Shown here: piece by piece, positions 18,003-25,801 of the stretch | Numbering within the stretch: position 1 is the stretch's first letter | Layout: every line of letters begins with the position of its first letter | NCBI GenBank assembly: GCA_903864315.1 | Contig: CAIPFK010000035.1 | Location: 1 to 53,384, forward strand | DNA: 53,384 bases | Direction of reading: 5' to 3' | DNA from: an uncultured Burkholderiales bacterium | GTDB taxonomy: Bacteria > Pseudomonadota > Gammaproteobacteria > Burkholderiales > Burkholderiaceae_C | Notes under the pieces: generated by a model | What the model saw: only the letters and a program-made list of their open reading frames with translations | The model's database searches: none | What the model was told of the DNA's origin: nothing | Made by a program: the position numbers and the translations under genes

Positions 18003-18922
18003 GTGATTCACCACGCTCAGCGGCATCCTCCATCTCCTTGGCGGCTTTCTTGAGTTTGATGTTGGTGGCCCTTTTGATGGGCTCCAACCATGTGGCTGCC
18101 AGGGTTGCTTTCAATCATGGACTCGATGTTTCCACTGCTGTCGTGATTCGGAGTGCCTTCACGGCCATCATGGTGAGTGGATTGGTTGTTGCGCAAAAGA
18201 TCCGCTTCAACGTCGAGCCTCGACAATGGAGAGTCTTGGCGGTCATTGCTGTGTTGATTTCGGTTCAAAGTTGGACCCTCTATAGCGCTGTGGCTGTTTT
18301 GCCCGTGTCCCTGGCTTTGCTCACCTTCAATAGCTATCCCTTGTGGGCTGCGTTTTGGGCCCGTGTGATTTACAAACACAAGAGTGAGCGTCAAGTCTTG
18401 GTGTTGATGCCACTGCTACTCTTGGGTTTGGCGTTGGCGCTCGACGTCACGGGCTCGGCCTCGGGCCTTGGAGCCAAGGCTCAATGGGACTTGATCGGTT
18501 GGGGGGTGCTCTGTGCAGTGATTGGGGCTGCGACTTTTGGCTTGGTCCTTGTGCTCATTGAGTTTGAAACCAAGGGCTTGGATGGGCGTTTGAGAACCTC
18601 ACTCACCATGTGGATGGTCACTTTGATCACTATGGGGTCGACGCAATATTTTGGTGCTTTTCATTGGCCGCAAGAAACTGTAGGTTGGTGGGGTCTTTTG
18701 TTTTTGTGTTTGTTTTACTCGAGTGGCATTACCCTCATGTTCACGGTATTGCCCAAGCTCGGTGTGGTTGGAAATTCCGCAATCTTGAATCTGGAGCCCA
18801 TCTTTGCGCTGGCCATGGCCTGGGCCATTTTGAACCAAAACATCTCTCCATCTCAACTGATCGGAGCCTTCTTGGTGGTCGGTGTGGTGATCAAGTTGGG
18901 CACTCGCAAACGTTCATCATAG
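17999..18922 (+). CDS. EamA/DMT-superfamily membrane transporter
   Basis: 307 residues from the ATG that overlaps the previous stop by four bases. About ten hydrophobic segments in two EamA repeats are visible, beginning with ISLAAFLSLMLVALLMGSNH and ending with LIGAFLVVGVVIKLG; the second repeat contains the usual LEPIFALAMAWAIL motif. Members export or import metabolites and amino acids across the inner membrane. Coupled to the molybdenum hydroxylase genes, it could export a product or import a substrate. Last gene of the plus-strand run. Confidence 0.85.
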   Translation: MSDSPRSAASSISLAAFLSLMLVALLMGSNHVAARVAFNHGLDVSTAVVIRSAFTAIMVSGLVVAQKIRFNVEPRQWRVLAVIAVLISVQSWTLYSAVAVLPVSLALLTFNSYPLWAAFWARVIYKHKSERQVLVLMPLLLLGLALALDVTGSASGLGAKAQWDLIGWGVLCAVIGAATFGLVLVLIEFETKGLDGRLRTSLTMWMVTLITMGSTQYFGAFHWPQETVGWWGLLFLCLFYSSGITLMFTVLPKLGVVGNSAILNLEPIFALAMAWAILNQNISPSQLIGAFLVVGVVIKLGTRKRSS

Positions 18923-18986
18923 ACACGCGCATCCACGGCAATTGGTTTGGCGCTCACCAGCACGTTGAGCCTTCCCATTGCTCTGT

Positions 18987-20627
18987 CTAGTCTTGGCTGG
19001 CGGCTCGCTTGCGGAGTTCAAATTTTTGAATCTTACCGGTGGATGTTTTTGGGATGGGTTCAAAACGATAATCCCTGGGCACTTTGTAGTTGGCCAGATG
19101 GGCCTTGCAGTGCTCGAGCAACTCCTCAGCGCTCACTTGTTTGCCGGTTTTGAGTTCCACATACGCCACTGGTGTTTCCCCCCAACGCTCGTCAGCTTTG
19201 GCAACCACCGCGCAGGCCATGACGGCGGGGTGGCGATAAAGGCAATCCTCTACTTCCAATGAGCTGATGTTCTCCCCACCTGAGATGATGATATCTTTGC
19301 TGCGGTCTTTGATTTTGAGGTAACGGTCAGTCTCCATGACGGCAAGGTCCCCCGTGTGAAACCAACCGCCTGCGAAGGACTTTTGCGTGGCATTTGGGTT
19401 TTTCAAGTAGCCCTTCATCACGATATTGCCCCTGAACATGATCTCTCCCATCGTGTTTCCATCGGCGGGCAAGTCGGCCATGGTGTCGGAGTCTTTGAGC
19501 GTCATGCCTTCCTCCAAGCTGTAGCGAACTCCCTGGCGACCATTGAGTCGGGCTTGCTCGGACAAGGGCTCGTCTGCCCAGGAGTTGCGTTTGACTGCCA
19601 CTGCAGCGGGACCATACACCTCGGTCAAGCCGTATACGTGGATCACATCAAAACCAAGGAGAGCCATGCCCTCAATCATGGCCGCTGATGGTGCCGCTCC
19701 AGCCACCATGCCCCTGACTTTGTGATGGATGCCTGCGAGTTGCTCAGTAGGAGCAGCCAAAATCAAGTTAAAGACAATGGGTGCGGCGCAAAAGTGATCG
19801 ACTTGGTGCTCTTTGATGGCACTCAAGATGTTGTTGGCATCCACCCGTCTCAAGCAAATGTGGGTTCCTCCCATCATGGCGATGGTCCACGGGAAACACC
19901 AGCCGTTGCAATGAAACATGGGCAATGTCCACAAATACACCGGGAAGTGGGGCATGTTCCAGGTGAGTGCTTGACAAACCGAATTGAGGTAGGCGCCCCG
20001 GTGATGGGTGACCACGCCTTTGGGGTCTCCGGTGGTGCCCGATGTGTAACTCACCGCAATCGCATCCCACTCGTCGTTTGGCCCTTGGAGGTGGGCCACG
20101 GGGGCGTGCGCTTGCAAGAGAGCCTCATATTCATACTGACCCAGGCGCTCTCCGGCTCCCGTGTACTCCGTGTCGCACACATCGATCACGATCAACTCTT
20201 TGTCATACTCTTTTTTCAAGATATCGAGGGTTTGGGTGATCGTGGGTGAGAACTCCCGGTCGGTGATGAGGACACTGGCTTCGCAGTGATTGAGTTGCCA
20301 GGCCAAGAGTGCGGCATCCAAGCGAATATTGAGCGTGTTAATGACGGCATTGATGGCGGGGATGGCGTAATGGGCTTCCACCATTTCGGGGGTGTTGGCC
20401 AGCATCACGCTCACGGTGGTGTTCTTTTTGACGCCCAAATGCTGCAAGGCGCTGGCCAAGCGCGCCGAGCGCTCTCGGCACTCAGCCCAGGTGAAGCGTC
20501 GCTTGCCATGGATCACTGCCCAAAGGTCGCCAAACACCTCTGCCGATCGCTCTACAAAACTCACTGGGGAGAGTGGCACATGGTTGGCGTCATTGCGATC
20601 GAGGTGTTGGTCAAAAATAGAGATCAT
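18987..20627 (-). CDS. Acyl-CoA ligase (AMP-forming, FadD/DmdB-like)
   Basis: 546 residues. ATP-binding P-loop YTSGTTGDPKGVV near residue 180, GEIMFRGNIVMKGY near 400, hinge FHTGDLAVMETDRYLKIKDRSKD, and the catalytic Lys in PKTSTGKIQKFELR at the C terminus. It activates a carboxylic acid as its CoA thioester. I start at ATG 20627, which has AGGAAG eight bases upstream; a TTG at 20657 lacks a ribosome site. It lies alone and convergent with the DMT gene. The acyl-CoA dehydrogenase at 21687 on the other strand is a plausible next step. Confidence 0.9.
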   Translation of the reverse strand: MISIFDQHLDRNDANHVPLSPVSFVERSAEVFGDLWAVIHGKRRFTWAECRERSARLASALQHLGVKKNTTVSVMLANTPEMVEAHYAIPAINAVINTLNIRLDAALLAWQLNHCEASVLITDREFSPTITQTLDILKKEYDKELIVIDVCDTEYTGAGERLGQYEYEALLQAHAPVAHLQGPNDEWDAIAVSYTSGTTGDPKGVVTHHRGAYLNSVCQALTWNMPHFPVYLWTLPMFHCNGWCFPWTIAMMGGTHICLRRVDANNILSAIKEHQVDHFCAAPIVFNLILAAPTEQLAGIHHKVRGMVAGAAPSAAMIEGMALLGFDVIHVYGLTEVYGPAAVAVKRNSWADEPLSEQARLNGRQGVRYSLEEGMTLKDSDTMADLPADGNTMGEIMFRGNIVMKGYLKNPNATQKSFAGGWFHTGDLAVMETDRYLKIKDRSKDIIISGGENISSLEVEDCLYRHPAVMACAVVAKADERWGETPVAYVELKTGKQVSAEELLEHCKAHLANYKVPRDYRFEPIPKTSTGKIQKFELRKRAASQD

Positions 20628-20851
20628 GTTCTGGCTTCCTGAATCATGTGTGGACAAAAAGGATCAAGCTGAGGTGTTCAAGGCAAATGGGATGAGAACA
20701 GGGATTCATCCATGTTGAATTTTTACGAATTGATGATTTGACTACATTAAAAGATAGCAGAAATGTCTCGCCATCGGTGTCGGTGATTACTCGGGATTGA
20801 TCTGGGTGGAGCGCTTTTGATTGGAATTGAGGTGAATCAAACTGTTTTTCG

Positions 20852-20877
20852 CATAGACAAGGCGCATAGACAAGGCG
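20852..20877 (+). repeat. 13-bp perfect tandem duplication
   Basis: CATAGACAAGGCG occurs twice in a row and is followed by CAT. It lies about 150 bp from the LexA box and 225 bp upstream of the ligase start. It looks like a recent slippage duplication; no function is evident. Confidence 0.8.
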
Positions 20878-21010
20878 CATGGAAAAGCACTTCAACAAAT
20901 TGCATTGCGCCATCCAGTTTAATTTTGATGACTTTATAAGCTCGCTTGGGCTTGCAGTTGATACACCTCAAAATACCTCCGAAGAATTGAGAAATTCTGG
21001 GTCATTTGAC

Positions 21011-21039
21011 TTGACGGCTGTATATTTGTACAGTAATAT
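21011..21039 (+). promoter_or_regulatory. Sigma-70 promoter with the spacer occupied by a LexA box
   Basis: TTGACG (21011-21016), a 17-bp spacer and TAATAT (21034-21039). The expected transcription start falls about seven bases downstream, at or next to the ATG at 21046, so the message may be leaderless. Confidence 0.65.
21018..21033 (+). promoter_or_regulatory. LexA operator (SOS box)
   Basis: CTGTATATTTGTACAG matches the beta/gammaproteobacterial consensus CTGT-N8-ACAG perfectly and fills the -35/-10 spacer of the promoter exactly. Bound LexA would block polymerase. It is the only such box I noticed in the window. Confidence 0.85.
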
Positions 21040-21045
21040 TGAGTC

Positions 21046-21435
21046 ATGAATGCCACTTCACATGACTTCTATTGCAAGCCAATCGAACAGAATTCTGGTT
21101 CTTCCGAGGGCTTGGGGGGAGGTGTGCAGCATGCTTTGGGCTTGGATGCGTTTTTGGTCCCCAACCCAGACAGCACGGTTTTGTTTCGTGCCAGAGACGA
21201 TCGATTGCAAAGTGTGGGAGTTTTCAAAGGGGATTTGTTGTTGGTGGATCGCTCGATAAAGCCTGCGGGTGCCCAAATCGTGGTGGCCCATCAAGGTTCG
21301 GAGTTGTGCCTGGGCTTTTTGGGTAAACCCAACGCGCTCAACAAGAGCGCATCTTCAGATGCCCCCATGTTCGATGATCATCAAGCGATCTGGGGGGTTG
21401 TGACTTATTGTTTGCATCGATTCAAAAGTCGCTAA
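21046..21435 (+). CDS. UmuD-like S24-family protein lacking the Ser-Lys catalytic dyad
   Basis: 129 residues. From residue 34 it aligns with E. coli UmuD: LDAFLVPNPDSTVLFRA against its LNQLLIQHPSATYFVKA, then KGDLLLVDRSIKP against the UmuD GDLLIVD strand. The UmuD nucleophile Ser60 (ASGDSM) corresponds to Arg53 (ARDDRL), and Lys97 (FTVKKL) corresponds to Gly90 (LCLGFL), so self-cleavage should be impossible. No Cys-Gly cleavage site is apparent in the first 33 residues. It sits behind a perfect LexA box but has no umuC beside it. The ATG lies almost at the predicted transcription start; an internal GTG (codon 27, 21124) sits one base after a GGGGGGAGG stretch and could give a UmuD'-like short form. 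Confidence 0.75.
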   Translation: MNATSHDFYCKPIEQNSGSSEGLGGGVQHALGLDAFLVPNPDSTVLFRARDDRLQSVGVFKGDLLLVDRSIKPAGAQIVVAHQGSELCLGFLGKPNALNKSASSDAPMFDDHQAIWGVVTYCLHRFKSR

Positions 21436-21686
21436 TTTCATCCTGCTCTAATGCTGCACCGATCAATTCATCATCCCAGAGGAACCCGTGGCAATGGTTT
21501 TGAATGATGAAGGGCAATGGTGTGCAATGCGATGAAATGCGCTTCAATTGGACGCAATTAGACGCAATTCACTGGTCCCCACTTGGCTTGGTCAATGAAC
21601 CGATTGCAAGCGGCAATTAGGGCATTCTCTCGTAGTGGGTTCACTCTGGCAGTGATATCATGATTTGCTTTGAACATGGAGAAGGA

Positions 21687-22898
21687 ATGATCTTGGAGGC
21701 CCCTTTGGATGTGAATGCGGATCGTTGGGATCTTCCATTTTTTCTTGACGAACATCGGCAATTGGCCCAGGCGCTCAATGCATGGGCACAGGCACAAACG
21801 GTCGATGAGCGAGACGATCGGTTTGCGTGCCTAGACTGGGTCACTCGACTGGCCCGAGATGGCTGGCTCAAGTATTGTGTGACCCGCGCCCATGGCGGTC
21901 AATTGGAGCACTTGGACTCACGCTCCTTGGTGATCATTCGTGAAATCCTCAGCCAATATTCCCCTCTCGCAGATTTTGCATTTGCAATGCAAGGTCTTGG
22001 CAGTGGCCCCATCACCTTAGGGGGGAGTGCGCAACAACAAAGCGATTATTTGAAGGGTGTTTGCTCAGGGCACAAAATTGCAGCCTTTGCATTGAGTGAA
22101 GAAGGCGCGGGCTCGGATGTGGCGGGGATGACCTGTAGCGCTGTCCCCAATGCAGATGGCTTTCTCCTCAATGGCGAAAAAACCTGGATCAGCAATGGGG
22201 GCATTGCCAATTTTTATGTGATTTTTTGTAAAACCGATGCAGCCCTTGGATCTCGGGGCATCTCGGCCTTTATTGTTGATGCCAAAACACCCGGGCTGGA
22301 TGACTCGACACATTTGCAAGTGATGGCGCCACACCCCTTGGCCACGATCAAGCTCAATCAGTGTCAGGTGCCAAGTTCAGCACTCTTGGGCTCTTGGAAT
22401 GGGGGCTTTAAGTTGGCCATGCAAACCTTGGACATTTTCAGGGCTTCGGTGGCGGGAGCGGCACTCGGGATGGCGCGTCGCGCGCTTTTTGAAGCTTTGA
22501 GCTATGCCAAAAATCGGCAGATGTTCAATCAACGATTGGTGGATTTTCAGCTCACTCAAGTGAAATTGGGTCAAATGAAGGCCTTGATTGAATCGGCCGC
22601 GTTGCTGACCTATCAAGCCGCTTGGATGCGCGACACTCAATTGCACAACCTCGATTTGAAGACGCCCGAGGGGAAAACTCAGCACCAACGCTACACACAG
22701 GCTGCTGCCATGGCCAAATGGACCGCCACTGAAAACGCCCAGCAAGTGATTGATATGTCGCTTCAGATGCATGGCGGCAAGGGCGTCTTGGTCGGTCAAA
22801 AAATTGAAAGTTTGTACCGCGACATTCGTGCGCTCAGAATCTACGAAGGCGCCACCGAGGTGCAGCAGTTGATTGTGGGCAAGGCGCTGATGTCATGA
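21687..22898 (+). CDS. Acyl-CoA dehydrogenase
   Basis: 403 residues from ATG 21687, chosen because GGAG lies five bases upstream; an ATG at 21660 is possible. Flavin and substrate motifs are visible: FALSEEGAGSDVAGM, GEKTWISNGGIANFYVI, RQMFNQRLVDFQLTQVKL, QMHGGKGV, and the catalytic Glu in RIYEGATEVQQLIVG near the C terminus. The N-terminal domain has DRFACLDWVTRLARDGWLKY, typical of enzymes for short or unusual acyl groups. It introduces a double bond into an acyl-CoA and passes electrons to ETF. LigJ follows after 91 bp. Confidence 0.9.
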   Translation: MILEAPLDVNADRWDLPFFLDEHRQLAQALNAWAQAQTVDERDDRFACLDWVTRLARDGWLKYCVTRAHGGQLEHLDSRSLVIIREILSQYSPLADFAFAMQGLGSGPITLGGSAQQQSDYLKGVCSGHKIAAFALSEEGAGSDVAGMTCSAVPNADGFLLNGEKTWISNGGIANFYVIFCKTDAALGSRGISAFIVDAKTPGLDDSTHLQVMAPHPLATIKLNQCQVPSSALLGSWNGGFKLAMQTLDIFRASVAGAALGMARRALFEALSYAKNRQMFNQRLVDFQLTQVKLGQMKALIESAALLTYQAAWMRDTQLHNLDLKTPEGKTQHQRYTQAAAMAKWTATENAQQVIDMSLQMHGGKGVLVGQKIESLYRDIRALRIYEGATEVQQLIVGKALMS

Positions 22899-22989
22899 AG
22901 ATGCTTGACTCCATGGCCCTGTGCCCATCAAGATCCCACCCCCTCCAATCCCGATGACTCGTCAACATTGAATTCAAAAAGGACCCACT

Positions 22990-24024
22990 GTGATCATTGA
23001 CTGCCATGGACATTTCACCACCACCCCACCCAGGGTGATGGAATTTCGCGCCCAACAAATTGCTGCATTCAAAGCCACCGGGAGTGCGGCTTCTGTCCCC
23101 GCACCCCACATCACTGACGAGGAAATCCACGCCGCCATCCATGACAATCAATTGAAAGTCATGAAGGAGCGGGGGATTGATCTCACCATTTTCTCGCCCA
23201 GAGCCTTGGGGATGGATCACCAGTTTGGTGACGAGGCGACCAACGTGACGTGGGCTGTCTATTGCAATGACTTGGTGCACCGGGCATGCCAGATGTTTCC
23301 AGACTATTTTGTCGGTGTGTGCCAACTCCCGCAAGTCGCGGGTCAAAAACCCGGCCAAGCGGTGTTTGATGAACTCGAGCGTTGTCTTGACAAGTTGGGT
23401 TTCATTGGAGCCAATTTGAATCCTGATCCATCAGGCGGTCAATGGAGTGACCCGCCCCTTTGGGACAAGGATTGGTGGTATCCACTCTATGAAAAATTTG
23501 TCAAACACGATGTGCCCGTGATGATTCACGTGAGTGGTTCATGCAACCCGCATTTCAATGCCGTGGCCACGCATTACATCAATGGGGACACGACGGCGTT
23601 TGTGCAATTCATGACCTCCGATTTGTTCAAAGACTTCCCGACTCTTAAATTCATCATCCCCCACGGCGGTGGGGCTGCACCCTATCACTGGGGGCGCTAC
23701 CAGGGCATCGCCTTGGACATGAAGCTTGGGGATCTCAATGAACGCATGATGAAAAATTTGTATTTCGATACTTGTGTTTACCACCAACCCGGCATTGATT
23801 TGCTCTTGAAAGTGATTCCCTCCGACAATGTGCTCTTTGCCTCAGAGACCATTGGAGCGGTGAGGGCTGTGGACCCCAAAACCGGTCGAAACTTCGACGA
23901 TACCCATCACTACATTGATCAAACGCAAGTGGTGAGTGAAGCGCAAAAAAAGAGCATTTACCTCGACAATGCCTTGGGTGTTTATAAGCGCCTTGGCAAT
24001 CACCCCAAATTCAAATCCAAATGA
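22990..24024 (+). CDS. ligJ: 4-oxalomesaconate hydratase (LigJ-like amidohydrolase)
   Basis: 344 residues, GTG start preceded by AAAAAGGA. It matches LigJ along its whole length: MIIDCHGHFTT (His6, His8), NLNPDPSGG, PVMIHVSGSCNPHF (His180), ADTTAF-like GDTTAFVQFMTSDLFKDFP, IIPHGGGAAPYHWGR, FDTCVYHQPGIDLL and LFASETIGAVRAVDPKTG (Glu286). As I recall, LigJ binds one zinc through two N-terminal His, a mid-domain His and a Glu near 284, all conserved here. The known reaction adds water to 4-oxalomesaconate to form 4-carboxy-4-hydroxy-2-oxoadipate in the protocatechuate 4,5-cleavage and gallate pathways. No LigAB or DesB dioxygenase is present in the window, so a related substrate remains possible. 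Confidence 0.87.
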   Translation: MIIDCHGHFTTTPPRVMEFRAQQIAAFKATGSAASVPAPHITDEEIHAAIHDNQLKVMKERGIDLTIFSPRALGMDHQFGDEATNVTWAVYCNDLVHRACQMFPDYFVGVCQLPQVAGQKPGQAVFDELERCLDKLGFIGANLNPDPSGGQWSDPPLWDKDWWYPLYEKFVKHDVPVMIHVSGSCNPHFNAVATHYINGDTTAFVQFMTSDLFKDFPTLKFIIPHGGGAAPYHWGRYQGIALDMKLGDLNERMMKNLYFDTCVYHQPGIDLLLKVIPSDNVLFASETIGAVRAVDPKTGRNFDDTHHYIDQTQVVSEAQKKSIYLDNALGVYKRLGNHPKFKSK

Positions 24025-24033
24025 GGTTTTAGC

Positions 24034-24699
24034 ATGATTGGTTTTCAAATCCTTGAGCGCAAACGCACCGTCTCCTTGCACACGGTGGAGCAATTCAAAT
24101 CGGTTCCAGTGGCCATCGTGAGCGATACGATGTCGAGAATGTTCTCGGCCAGTCCCGATTTGCGCCCCATGCACAATGGCCACCCCATGGTGGGGCCAGC
24201 TCTCACGGTCAAGACTCGCCCGGGTGACAATCTCATGATTCACAAAGCCATTCAAATGGCCCAAGCCGGGGATGTGATCGTGGTGGACGGGGGCGGGGAT
24301 TTGACCAATGCACTGATTGGCGAGATCATGACGTCTTTTGCGGCGTCGAAAAAAATCGCCGGCATGGTGATCAACGGCTCTGTGCGGGATGCCGGCTTTT
24401 TGCGCACCCAAGACTTTGGGGTCTTTGCTGCTGGGGTCACCCACCGCGGTCCCTACAAAGATGGACCCGGCGAGATCAATGTCCCCATTGCTCTGGGCGG
24501 CATGGTGATCGAGCCAGGTGACTTGGTGATGGGAGACGATGACGGGGTGCTGTGTGTGCCCTATGATCAGACCGATTGGGTCTACAAGGCGGCCATCGAA
24601 AAACAGACCCAAGAGACTGAGATTTTGAAAAAAATCCATGCCAAGGCCTACCACCCGACTTGGATCGATGAGGTCCTTGCGCAAAAATTGAAAAGCTGA
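24034..24699 (+). CDS. RraA-fold protein, 4-carboxy-4-hydroxy-2-oxoadipate aldolase-like
   Basis: 221 residues of the RraA/HMG-CHA aldolase family: VAIVSDTMSRMF, GPALTVKTRPGDNLMIHKAI, GDVIVVDGGGDL, then GMVINGSVRDAGFL and INVPIALGGMVIEPGDLVMGDDDGVLCVP. The substrate and metal pair Arg118-Asp119 is present. Aldolases of this family usually have an acidic residue three positions after the Asp; here that position is Phe122. It follows ligJ by nine bases, the place where ligK/galC (which splits the LigJ product into pyruvate and oxaloacetate) is expected. I favour an aldolase or decarboxylase role over RNase E regulation, with reservation about activity. Confidence 0.78.
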   Translation: MIGFQILERKRTVSLHTVEQFKSVPVAIVSDTMSRMFSASPDLRPMHNGHPMVGPALTVKTRPGDNLMIHKAIQMAQAGDVIVVDGGGDLTNALIGEIMTSFAASKKIAGMVINGSVRDAGFLRTQDFGVFAAGVTHRGPYKDGPGEINVPIALGGMVIEPGDLVMGDDDGVLCVPYDQTDWVYKAAIEKQTQETEILKKIHAKAYHPTWIDEVLAQKLKS

Positions 24700-24774
24700 T
24701 CATTTTCAGACTTCGGTTTTCTATTCAAAAATGGAATGGTTTGATTTGTCTCTCCCAATTACTCAAGGATCACT

Positions 24775-25785
24775 ATGATATTTTCAACATGGAGTCGACT
24801 CTCGCGTTTTCAAAGGACGTTTGGAATTTACGCGATCTTGTGCTTGGGTGTTTCTTTGAGCCAGATCACGCTGGTGAGCGCACAAGACTTTCCCAATAAA
24901 CCGATCCGCATCATCAGCGAGTACTCACCCGGCTCAGGGGGGGATGTTTTTTTTCGAGCCCTGGCCACCCAGTTCTCTGGTTTGAGTGGACAGACGTGGG
25001 TGGTGGAAAACCGACCCGGTGCAGGCGCCATGTTGGCCGTCGAAGCAGCAACTCGGGCCACGCCCGACGGTTACACCATCTTGGTGGCTTCGCAAAATGT
25101 GCCCGTCACGCGCCTCTTTTTGTCCAAGGGTCATCAAATTGATGCCAACGTGGACCTCACGCCCATTGCTGCGCTGTGGCGCTCCACCTTGCTGGTGGCA
25201 TCGAATGCTTCTTTTCCCGCCAAAACATTGAAGGATCTGATCGCCTATGCCAAAGCCAATCCTGGGCAGTTGGCGTACACAACATCGGGTATCGGCACCC
25301 AGGCGCATTTCGCGGGTGCTGGCCTGGAGTTGTTGACCGACACCAAAATGGTCCATGTCCCTTATACCAATGGGCGTCAAGTGTTGGACGTGATCTCTGG
25401 TCAAGCGCCGTTTACCCTGAGCATTGTGCCTTTTGTCATGCAAGGCGTGAGTGCGGGTCAATTGCGTGTCTTGGCCATTGCGGCTGATAAACGCATGGAC
25501 GCATTTCCCGGTGTGCCCACGGTGGGGGAGGTGGTTCCAAAATTTGAACCCCCACCGACATGGACGGGCATTTTTGGTCCACCAGGTTTGCCCAGAAAAT
25601 ATGTTGACTACTTCAACGACATCGCTCTCAAAGGCCTGGCCAATCCAGCCTTGAAGCAAAAAGCTGCCAGCGATGGCTTTGAATTCATCGGCAACTCACC
25701 AGAGCAATTCGCTTTGCAAATCAAACGCGACATCGAGGTCACGGGTCGCTTGGCCCGTGCCGCTAAAATCCAACCCAACGATTAA
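24775..25785 (+). CDS. Bug/TctC-family periplasmic receptor (copy 4)
   Basis: 336 residues; a long signal peptide of about 36 residues (VSA, then QDFPNKPIRIISEY). Loops: SPGSGGDVFFRALA, VENRPGAGAMLAVEA, PDGYTILVASQ. The C-lobe segment reads HVPYTNGRQVLDV, with TNG in place of the usual KGS. An AAGGA site precedes the ATG. It is inserted between the ligJ pair and the FAH gene, 16 bp upstream of the latter, so it probably shares their message. Confidence 0.92.
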   Translation: MIFSTWSRLSRFQRTFGIYAILCLGVSLSQITLVSAQDFPNKPIRIISEYSPGSGGDVFFRALATQFSGLSGQTWVVENRPGAGAMLAVEAATRATPDGYTILVASQNVPVTRLFLSKGHQIDANVDLTPIAALWRSTLLVASNASFPAKTLKDLIAYAKANPGQLAYTTSGIGTQAHFAGAGLELLTDTKMVHVPYTNGRQVLDVISGQAPFTLSIVPFVMQGVSAGQLRVLAIAADKRMDAFPGVPTVGEVVPKFEPPPTWTGIFGPPGLPRKYVDYFNDIALKGLANPALKQKAASDGFEFIGNSPEQFALQIKRDIEVTGRLARAAKIQPND

Positions 25786-25801
25786 TCAGGAGAAAATCAT
25801 C

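Larger units (their letters stand above)
20628..21045 (+). other. 418-bp intergenic region between acyl-CoA ligase and UmuD-like gene
   Basis: No credible gene. It should hold the promoter of the leftward ligase and does hold the LexA-controlled promoter of the rightward UmuD-like gene. A 13-bp tandem duplication occurs at 20852-20877. Short open frames here have no ribosome sites or recognisable products. Confidence 0.6.

Noticed and set aside
20644-20913. An 89-codon minus-strand open frame upstream of the acyl-CoA ligase
   Set aside because: It crosses the tandem duplication and the ligase leader, has no ribosome site and no similarity to a known family.
21046-21435. An active UmuD of a umuDC mutagenesis operon
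   Set aside because: The Ser and Lys positions are Arg and Gly and no umuC/dinB-type polymerase gene follows; the next gene is an acyl-CoA dehydrogenase.
21551-21570. A 10-bp near-perfect direct repeat (GACGCAATTA, GACGCAATTC)
   Set aside because: Too short and only two units; it sits in a low-information stretch between the UmuD-like and acyl-CoA dehydrogenase genes with no other signal.
24034-24699. RraA as inhibitor of RNase E
   Set aside because: The fold is shared, but the gene directly follows ligJ and keeps the Arg-Asp pair of the aldolase branch; a catabolic role is more economical.
24934-25659. A 241-codon minus-strand open frame
   Set aside because: It lies wholly inside Bug copy 4 in antisense, with no ribosome site and no recognisable motif.
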